This document shows positions 33,920 to 39,350 of a DNA stretch of 39,350 nt, in pieces (positions within the stretch are counted from its first letter, which is position 1; every line of letters starts with the position of its first letter). Source of the stretch: Alphaproteobacteria bacterium. GTDB taxonomy: Bacteria > Pseudomonadota > Alphaproteobacteria > JAPYRI01. Under the pieces are notes generated by a model. It had not been told where the DNA came from. It was given only the letters and a program-made list of their open reading frames with translations, and did no database searches. The stretch is taken from contig JAPYRI010000019.1 in assembly GCA_029941135.1 (NCBI GenBank), positions 1 through 39,350 on the forward strand, read 5' to 3'. Both the position numbers and the translations under genes were made by a program.

Positions 33920-34444
33920 TTAGAGCGGTGAGGGTCGGACCGGGTTTTTGCCGTCCCAGCCCTTAGCGGCGTTCTCTATCTCCAGGAACAGGTCTATAAA
34001 GACGCTGTCGTTGGTCCAGAACTCGGTGAAATGACCGATCGAATCGACAGTGTCGAAATACACCAGATCGGCGCCGCCGACAGTGGCCTCGAACGCGGCT
34101 TCATGACCCAATTCACGAAACTTAGCGCATTCGGCGGCATAGTCCTCGGGCATGAGGCCAAAGTGATGGACGCCAATGCGGCCCGCGTCTAAAAATTCCT
34201 TGTAAACGGAGGGCTCGTCATTGTTCTGCAAGATGAGTTCGATTTGCACGTCACCGGTGTTGCCGAGGGCGAGGGTCAGATCCACGTTGGATGGCCCCCC
34301 GCGATATTTCTGTTCGCCGAGGACGAAATTTTCAAACTTAAAAAACGGGCCGACGTGTAGGACATCGACCCAGTATTTGAGGGCGGCATCCAAATCCCGG
34401 ACGACGTAGGCGAGTTGGCGCATGGTGCCTAATGGTTGACTCAT
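33920..34444 (-). CDS. VOC-superfamily (glyoxalase/epimerase-like) protein
   Basis: Single-chain vicinal-oxygen-chelate protein of 174 residues. It has paired beta-alpha-beta-beta-beta units: MRQLAYVVRDLDAALKYWVDVLHVGPFF, DVQIELILQNND, GVHHFGLMPEDY and VYFDT...IGHFTEFWTND. Potential metal ligands are Glu in QIELI, the His pair in GVHHFG, and Glu in HFTEFW. It may be methylmalonyl-CoA epimerase-like, a glyoxalase or a dioxygenase; the substrate cannot be decided. The ATG has GGGGAG at good spacing. It converges on ccdA, with a 55-nt gap that shows no clear terminator. Confidence 0.87.
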   Translation of the reverse strand: MSQPLGTMRQLAYVVRDLDAALKYWVDVLHVGPFFKFENFVLGEQKYRGGPSNVDLTLALGNTGDVQIELILQNNDEPSVYKEFLDAGRIGVHHFGLMPEDYAAECAKFRELGHEAAFEATVGGADLVYFDTVDSIGHFTEFWTNDSVFIDLFLEIENAAKGWDGKNPVRPSPL

Positions 34445-34534
34445 AGTTTCTGTCTCCCCAATTAGCTTCGATTTGTTATGTGGCGCGCAGTCTAGCGGTT
34501 CAGGTGCGCGCGGAAAAGAGGATGATATTCAACT

Positions 34535-34891
34535 CTAATGTTGCTTGGGCTCGCAAGGATAGGCTTGCTTTAGGGCCCGGCCGGCGAGCGCAAACGACAC
34601 TTGGTGCAAGATCTCTTCGTGCGCGCGCATGTATTCGAGCGTGATTTTCGCGAGGTTTTTGGGGTCCATTTCTCCGGGTGGGCATATGGCGCCCCCTAGT
34701 TTCAGAGATTCGGCGACCCCGGTCACATAGCCATCACAGAAAGTCCAGTCCGCACGGCTTGCATCCAATTCGCACTGGGCCATCACCCGGTGGCCCCGAA
34801 GCCAATCCGCAGAGGCGGGCGTGCTGTCTGCGGTTAAGTTCAATATTGCGATGAAAGCCGCAAAGACGGCCCCTCTCTCCCATTTTCTCAT
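34535..34891 (-). CDS. Rap1a/Tai-like secreted protein
   Basis: The 118-residue product has a signal peptide (residues 7-28, ending PASADW). The mature domain has the Rap1a/Tai pattern: QCELDASRADWTFCDGYVTGVAESL near residue 39, AICPPGEMDPKNLAKITLEYMRAHEEILHQ near 68, and AYPCEP at the end. Four cysteines at conserved places (CEL, CDG, ICP, PCE) probably form two disulfides. In Serratia, Rap proteins are immunity proteins against type VI effectors, but many relatives are orphan secreted proteins with no effector, as here: no T6SS gene is in the window. The gap to the upstream PaaG-like gene (187 nt) holds no recognised gene. Confidence 0.8.
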   Translation of the reverse strand: MRKWERGAVFAAFIAILNLTADSTPASADWLRGHRVMAQCELDASRADWTFCDGYVTGVAESLKLGGAICPPGEMDPKNLAKITLEYMRAHEEILHQVSFALAGRALKQAYPCEPKQH

Positions 34892-35078
34892 AAGGAATTG
34901 CCTTGATGTTGTAACGTTTCGGGTGCCAATTTCGGCTTCAATCGGGATACCTTAACGGAATTCCATCAATTGTGAGGGTTTTTCCACCGGTGTGACGAAG
35001 GCCGGGTCGATGTAAATTGCGCCCCAGGCGCGGGTGTCTTATGAATTGGGTTCAGATTTTATGCCGAGGGAGCGCCGA

Positions 35079-35858
35079 ATGAATTTTGATACCATTTTGT
35101 TAGATGTCGCCGATGGGGTTGCCGCCCTGACCTTAAACCGGCCTGAAACCTTGAACGCGTTGAACCGGCAGTTAATCGAAGATATGACGGCGGCATTGGA
35201 TAAAATTGAGGCCGACGAGGATATCCGATGCCTGCTGATCACCGGCGCCGGACGCGGTTTTTGTTCGGGCGCCGATCTGGCGGACCCGAGCGGATCGGGC
35301 GGTGACCTGGGTGACATGCTGGACGACATGTACAATCCGTTTGGCGAGCGATTGCGTCAGCTGAAGGTGCCGATTGTGGCGGCAGTCAATGGTCCGTGTG
35401 CGGGCGCAGGCATGAGCATTGCGATGGCTGCCGATATCATTATTGCCGGTAAATCCGCCTCGTTCCTGCAAGCTTTCAGCAACATAGGCCTGGTGCCGGA
35501 CGTGGGAGCAACTTATTACCTGCCGCGATTGGTGGGCGGCGCCCGGGCCGCCGGTATGATGCTGCTGGGTGAGAAGCTGCCCGCCGACAAAGCTCATGAA
35601 TGGGGCCTAGTGTGGGAAGTGGTCGAGGACAATCGTTTGCTGGAAGCGGCCGAGAAAGTTGCCAAAAAGCTTGGCCGTGGACCGACAGTCGGTCTCAACC
35701 TAATCCGCGGATTGCTTGATGCCAGTGAGGGCAACAGTTTTGCGGCGCAGATGGAGATAGAAGCTCGGGCCCAGTCAGAGGCGGGCGCGACTGACGATTT
35801 CAAGGAAGGCGTCAAAGCCTTCCTTGAAAAGCGCCCGGCCGAGTTTTCAGGCCGTTAG
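35079..35858 (+). CDS. paaG: PaaG-like enoyl-CoA hydratase/isomerase
   Basis: Crotonase-fold protein of 259 residues. Features are LTLNRPETLNALN, AGRGFCSGADLADP near residue 60, VNGPCAGAGMSIAMAADIIIAGKSASFLQAFSNIGLVPDVGATYYLPRLVG around 105-155 and LEKRPAEFSGR at the end. The GCAGAGMS and VPD-containing segments match 2-(1,2-epoxy-1,2-dihydrophenyl)acetyl-CoA isomerase PaaG, with Asp of PDVG acting as base. The ATG at 35079 with GAGGGAG upstream is chosen over the longer frame from 35034. Its neighbour is PaaI-like, but the ring epoxidase (paaABCDE) is absent, so it may work in general acyl-CoA metabolism. Confidence 0.88.
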   Translation: MNFDTILLDVADGVAALTLNRPETLNALNRQLIEDMTAALDKIEADEDIRCLLITGAGRGFCSGADLADPSGSGGDLGDMLDDMYNPFGERLRQLKVPIVAAVNGPCAGAGMSIAMAADIIIAGKSASFLQAFSNIGLVPDVGATYYLPRLVGGARAAGMMLLGEKLPADKAHEWGLVWEVVEDNRLLEAAEKVAKKLGRGPTVGLNLIRGLLDASEGNSFAAQMEIEARAQSEAGATDDFKEGVKAFLEKRPAEFSGR

Positions 35859-35873
35859 CTACAGGATAAATAA

Positions 35874-36323
35874 GTGATCCCATCAGACAGCACCGCCCGT
35901 GCGTTGGCCGAAGCGGCAACCGCCCGCATGCTTGAAGCCGATGAGGCGTCTCGAGCCATGGGGATGAATTTGGTCACGGTCGATCGGGATCATGCGGTCT
36001 TTGACATGCGGGTGCGGGAAGACATGCTCAACGGCCTCAATACCTGTCACGGAGGCATTGTGTTTTCGCTCGCCGATACGGTTTGTGCGATGGTGGCCAA
36101 TTCACGCAATCAAAAGTCCGTTCTGCAAAGTGCCACAGTCACCCTCACGGCACCGGTTCACAAAGACGACATTCTGACCGCGACTGGGCATCGAAGTGCC
36201 GGGGAAGGACGGGTCGCAGTGATCGACGTGACGGTCACCAATCAGAAAGACGAGACAGTGGCGCTTTTTCGCGGGAGCACATATGAAATACGCGGTACCC
36301 ATGTGGATCAAGCTGGGGATTGA
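35874..36323 (+). CDS. paaI: PaaI-like hotdog thioesterase
   Basis: Hotdog-fold acyl-CoA thioesterase of 149 residues. The signature is MLNGLNTCHGGIVFSLADTVCAMVANS (residues 51-77, with Asn53, His59 and catalytic Asp68). VTLTAPVHKDDILTATGHRSAGEGRVAVIDVTVTN completes the family pattern. In phenylacetate catabolism it releases CoA from stalled ring-hydroxylated thioesters; here it may be a general housekeeping thioesterase. The start is GTG with AGGA eight bases upstream. It follows the PaaG-like gene by 15 nt, so both are likely cotranscribed. Confidence 0.88.
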   Translation: MIPSDSTARALAEAATARMLEADEASRAMGMNLVTVDRDHAVFDMRVREDMLNGLNTCHGGIVFSLADTVCAMVANSRNQKSVLQSATVTLTAPVHKDDILTATGHRSAGEGRVAVIDVTVTNQKDETVALFRGSTYEIRGTHVDQAGD

Positions 36324-36412
36324 TTTTCTGCTGATATTTCGTATTAGAAGGCCGGAATTGTAGTGGTCGCGGGGGGTAACCCCCAGCGCCGAGGGAAAAA
36401 GGAGTGAGCCAA

Positions 36413-37735
36413 ATGAGTCTTTCCGTTGCCGTTGTGGGCAGTGGGCCTGGCGGATTGTATGCCGTCGAAGCGCTGACCAAAAATCTGCCGGATTGCCGGA
36501 TTGATATTATCGACCGTCTGCCGTCGCCCTATGGCCTGGTGCGGTTCGGCGTCGCTCCTGATCATCAGACCACCAAGAACGTGTCACGGGTTTTCGATAA
36601 GCAGATGGTGAAGGACAATGTCCGCTACCTGGGTAATGTCGAGTTGGGGCGCGACATCAGCTACGACGAGCTGAAGGACATGTATGATGCGGTCGTGCTG
36701 GCGTTCGGCACTCCCATCGGGCGGCGACTTGGGTTGCCCGGCGAGGACGCGGAAGGGGTCTACAATTCGGATGCGATCGTCGCTTGGTACAGTGGCCACC
36801 CAGATTTCGAAAACCTCAATCCCGACCTCACCGGCAAAGCTGCGATCATCATCGGCATCGGCAATGTGGCGCTTGATGTCGCCCGTTTGTTTGCGCGCAC
36901 CGAGGCCGAGCTTGCCGATACTGACACCACCGATTTTGCTTTGGATGCGATCAAAAACGCGCATTTCGACGATATTTATATCGTTGGCCGGCGGGGTCCC
37001 ATCGAAGGAACCTTCACCCGCGCAGAATTGGGTGAATTGGGTGAGTTGGAGCGCGGCGTGGCCTTGGTGCATGAAGAACAATTGCCGGAAGAAGTCGAGG
37101 CTGAAATGGACCCGCGAGATCTGCGCGAGAAAGTCGCCAATCTGAAAGTTCTGCGCTCCTACATCGGCAACGACCCCAACGCAAATCCGGTTAAGGTGCA
37201 TTTCGAATTTTACGCGTCTCCAAAAGAGTTTTTAACTGAAACCCGGGACGGCAAGGAACATGTGGTAGGGGTCCGCGTCGAGCGCACCAAAGTTGAAAAC
37301 GGACGCGCTGTCGGAACCGGAGAGGAGTTCGACATTGCGGCTGACGTGGTGGTTCCGAGTGTTGGATATCAGGCCGAGCCCAGCACCGGGGCACCCTTGG
37401 ACGAATGGGGGTCGACTGTTGAGAATACCGACGGCCGGGTCGAACCTGGGGTTTATGCGGTTGGCTGGGCCAAGCGTGGACCCACCGGCACCATCGCCTT
37501 GAATCGCAAAGACAGCCATGGCGTGGTCAATCTTCTCCTCGAAGATATAACGGCCGATCCCGCCAAATCGGGAAGCGCAGGTGTGGATAGATTACTCGCC
37601 GATCGTGGCGTGCGGGTCGTGTCTTATTATCAATGGCAGAAGATCGACCAAGCCGAAGTGGTCGCGGCCAATCCGCCCGCCCCGCGCAAAAAGTTCACGT
37701 CAATCGAGGCGATGCTCGACGCCTTAGACCGTTAG
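36413..37735 (+). CDS. Ferredoxin/adrenodoxin-NADP+ reductase (FprA-type)
   Basis: Flavoprotein of 440 residues that transfers electrons between NADPH and ferredoxin. It has an FAD motif GSGPGG at residues 9-14, PSPYGLVRFGVAPDHQTTK near 37-55, an NADP-binding region IIIGIGNVALDVARLFAR with GIGNVA at 148-153, GRRGPIEGTFTRAEL near 195 and a C-terminal signature GWAKRGPTGTIALNRKDSHGVV. These are typical of the adrenodoxin-reductase/FprA class. The ATG at 36413, eight bases after AAGGAG, is a better start than the GTG at 36404. It overlaps the convergent barrel gene by 4 nt. No ferredoxin or P450 partner is nearby. Confidence 0.94.
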   Translation: MSLSVAVVGSGPGGLYAVEALTKNLPDCRIDIIDRLPSPYGLVRFGVAPDHQTTKNVSRVFDKQMVKDNVRYLGNVELGRDISYDELKDMYDAVVLAFGTPIGRRLGLPGEDAEGVYNSDAIVAWYSGHPDFENLNPDLTGKAAIIIGIGNVALDVARLFARTEAELADTDTTDFALDAIKNAHFDDIYIVGRRGPIEGTFTRAELGELGELERGVALVHEEQLPEEVEAEMDPRDLREKVANLKVLRSYIGNDPNANPVKVHFEFYASPKEFLTETRDGKEHVVGVRVERTKVENGRAVGTGEEFDIAADVVVPSVGYQAEPSTGAPLDEWGSTVENTDGRVEPGVYAVGWAKRGPTGTIALNRKDSHGVVNLLLEDITADPAKSGSAGVDRLLADRGVRVVSYYQWQKIDQAEVVAANPPAPRKKFTSIEAMLDALDR

Positions 37736-39350
37736 AAGAAGCGCGCGATCCGCAGCTGTATGAAGTCGTCGGCGCGGGCCGGATATAAGGGATCTTTGGC
37801 TGGGATGCTGTCGAAGAATCGGACGTCCAAGGACAGTTTCCAGCTTTGACCTAAACGCCGGCTCGCCTCGACGCTGGCCATGCGACCATCGCTGTCCAAA
37901 TCAATGATGACGCCGGCCAGAATATTCAGGTCCTGTATGTCGTTTGCAGTCCATCGACCGCCCACGAATACATCATTTTCGAACGGGGTTGGCGCTCTGT
38001 CATTGCGATTGTCATACAAATATTCGCCGACAATCCCCAAATCAGCAGCGGTATTGAACACGCTGAAGAAACTATATTCGAAGCCACTGGCGGAGGCGTA
38101 GTAAGTTTTGCCTTGGCCCTCCCGCCGCAAGCCTTCAAACTTCAACAGCCAAGCTTCGTGGGTCCACTGGATGTCCAGCGACGATTGATGGATCTGATCG
38201 TAGAACGGGACCAGGAGTGGGCCCGCATTGTCAAACTCGAGAATAAAGCGCGGGTCGCGGCTGGTGCCGTAGAAGTGCGCTACCCCCAAGTCCCACTCGT
38301 CGAAACTCTGAGACCAACGCACGGCGTAATCCACATGCTTGTCGCCCGCACCGGATTCATATCTCTCAAAATTGTTGGAGATGCGGCCGCCATTGGTCAC
38401 ACGGGTGGTAGCGCTGCCAAAGGTGCGTGGGCGAAAACCGGGCAACACATAGGCTTCAAACACCCCCCATTTGCTCAAATACGTCGCATTGACCATCAAT
38501 TGACCGAGCTTGTCTTCGAGGTCCGGGTCTTCCACTTGGTCGGTCTGATTAATAATATCGATCAGGTGCACAGCTTCGGTCACGCCCCAGAACACTTTGT
38601 CTATTCCGGCTTTGAACTCGAAGTCACCAAAGGCACCAACCCAGCGCATCTCGCGAATATCGAAATGAGTGCGCTCATGATCGTTGTCATCCCAGCGGAA
38701 GAAAGGCACGAAGGTGAAGCTCTGCCGGTCGTTATTCCAGTACCTCTCGACCTTTACTTCGGCAGACATTGAATGATCGGTTTGGCCAAAATTGGGCGTT
38801 CGTCCGTCATAAAAAAAGCCTCGGCCTTCAAGTTCCACGTTGCCTGAAAACTCAACCAGACTGGCCAACGATCTCAAACGGTCGAGAGCTTCGGGTTTCT
38901 CTATCGGACGCGCTGGGGGCGGCGGCGCGCGAGTGACTTCGGCAACGGCGGCGGCAACGGTTGCCGATGATACCTGCGGTGCGGGCTCAATCACCAGCTC
39001 ACCCATTGGCTGCTCTGGCAAGAAAACAGCACCCGACGTATCCTCGGCTATTATTGTCCGTGGTCCTGGTTGCAAGGGCGGGAACAAGGGTGCAACCGCG
39101 GGCGCTCTCGCCATCTGCGACGCAGGCGCTGCCACAATGCCGTTCCGTGCCGTTTGGAACGCCGCCCGGCTGGTCCGGCTTAGATCGAGGACAAACAGCC
39201 AGGGGTAGCCATCGTCGGGGTCGAGCATGAAATCGTTCAGCACCAGTGCGGGTCCAGCTAGGTCGAGCACGACCCGATGATTGCTGGCATCTGAGCTGCC
39301 GTTCCGAATGCCTTTGATCACACCTTGGCCGCGCTTGTGCAAGGAAGGCG
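37732..39350 (-). CDS. AMIN-like domain plus outer-membrane beta-barrel-like protein (partial, N-terminus off window)
   Basis: The frame is open from 39350 and has no convincing start or signal peptide in the window, so the 5' end is missing. The first about 60 residues (IKGIRNGSSDASNHRVVLDLAGPALVLNDFMLDPDDGYPWLFVLDLSR) resemble an AMIN domain, known for peptidoglycan or envelope targeting. A Pro/Ala-rich linker follows. From about residue 160 to the end the sequence has alternating aromatic/polar strands (NVELEGRGFFYDG, FTFVPFFRWDDND, FKAGIDKVFWGVTEAVHL, FEAYVLPGFRPRTFG, GLRREGQGKTYY) and ends IQLRIARFF, a terminal-Phe outer-membrane signal. I do not recognise the family. A porin or export barrel is the best guess; the combination is unusual. 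It overlaps the convergent reductase gene by 4 nt. Confidence 0.7.
   Translation of the reverse strand, partial: PSLHKRGQGVIKGIRNGSSDASNHRVVLDLAGPALVLNDFMLDPDDGYPWLFVLDLSRTSRAAFQTARNGIVAAPASQMARAPAVAPLFPPLQPGPRTIIAEDTSGAVFLPEQPMGELVIEPAPQVSSATVAAAVAEVTRAPPPPARPIEKPEALDRLRSLASLVEFSGNVELEGRGFFYDGRTPNFGQTDHSMSAEVKVERYWNNDRQSFTFVPFFRWDDNDHERTHFDIREMRWVGAFGDFEFKAGIDKVFWGVTEAVHLIDIINQTDQVEDPDLEDKLGQLMVNATYLSKWGVFEAYVLPGFRPRTFGSATTRVTNGGRISNNFERYESGAGDKHVDYAVRWSQSFDEWDLGVAHFYGTSRDPRFILEFDNAGPLLVPFYDQIHQSSLDIQWTHEAWLLKFEGLRREGQGKTYYASASGFEYSFFSVFNTAADLGIVGEYLYDNRNDRAPTPFENDVFVGGRWTANDIQDLNILAGVIIDLDSDGRMASVEASRRLGQSWKLSLDVRFFDSIPAKDPLYPARADDFIQLRIARFF

Noticed and set aside
34535-34891. Type VI secretion immunity locus
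   Set aside because: No T6SS or effector gene is present; Rap1a/Tai-like folds also occur in orphan secreted proteins.
36370-36386. GGGGG-TAA-CCCCC mirror just before the reductase ribosome-binding site
   Set aside because: The arms are only 5 bp with a 3-nt loop and no T-run; too small to call an operator or terminator.

Overview
The window looks like a chromosomal segment of an alphaproteobacterium, possibly Rhodospirillales-like. The evidence is the divergent tsaD / hemC-hemD-Mic60-hemY block, a MerR (LiuR-like)-controlled beta-oxidation operon with an alphaproteobacterial FadE-type dehydrogenase, and a TauE/TIGR02186/CcdA trio. Most genes share similar moderately GC-rich codon use. No complete phage, insertion sequence, CRISPR array or rRNA operon is visible.

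Layout. 1-5261: a partial tsaD on the minus strand, divergent from a tightly coupled run hemC, hemD, Mic60-like, hemY and a guanine deaminase-like gene (haem synthesis, inner-membrane organisation). 5366-8573: acoA-acoB-acoC, a 2-oxo acid / acetoin dehydrogenase E1alpha, E1beta and lipoyl-hydrolase E2, with no E3 nearby. 8547-10772 (minus): a DUF898 (YjgN) membrane protein split into two overlapping reading frames, then an M48 metalloprotease. 10886-11066: a promoter-like pair, tRNA-Thr(CGT), a terminator hairpin and a tandem direct repeat that could be an attachment-site remnant. 11258-13383: an AsmA-like anchored protein, a PagL-like lipid A deacylase and a glutathione transferase. 13386-15089 (minus): ECF sigma factor, membrane anti-sigma candidate and periplasmic EF-hand protein. 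15314-18748 (minus): metallo-beta-lactamase-fold hydrolase, FMN-dependent glutamate synthase-like protein, crotonase.

19063-21831: a small exported protein, an HSL-type esterase, a strong terminator and a decayed Sel1-repeat gene. 21859-31105: fatty-acid metabolism. A dienoyl-CoA isomerase-like crotonase and a MaoC-type hydratase flank a REP/MITE-like 15-bp inverted repeat. A minus-strand operon then reads merR -> FadE-type acyl-CoA dehydrogenase -> LCAD-type acyl-CoA dehydrogenase -> thiolase -> FadB/J-like bifunctional enzyme -> SCP2. Its promoter (TTGACG, 17 bp, TATACA) contains a LiuR-type palindrome, so the MerR protein probably represses its own operon.

31314-33864: TauE-type exporter, TIGR02186 periplasmic protein and CcdA, a candidate envelope sulfur/thiol module. 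33920-37735: a VOC protein, a Rap1a/Tai-like secreted protein, PaaG-like isomerase, PaaI-like thioesterase and an adrenodoxin-reductase-type ferredoxin reductase. The window ends inside a minus-strand gene joining an AMIN-like N-terminus to an outer-membrane-barrel-like C-terminal half.

The genes suggest an aerobic heterotroph that breaks down fatty or branched acyl-CoAs. The most unusual items are the promoter/operator of the beta-oxidation operon, the RAYT-associated-like inverted repeat, the TauE-TIGR02186-CcdA trio, the split DUF898 gene, the degraded Sel1 gene and the AMIN-barrel architecture. All calls were made by reading the sequence; no database search was run.
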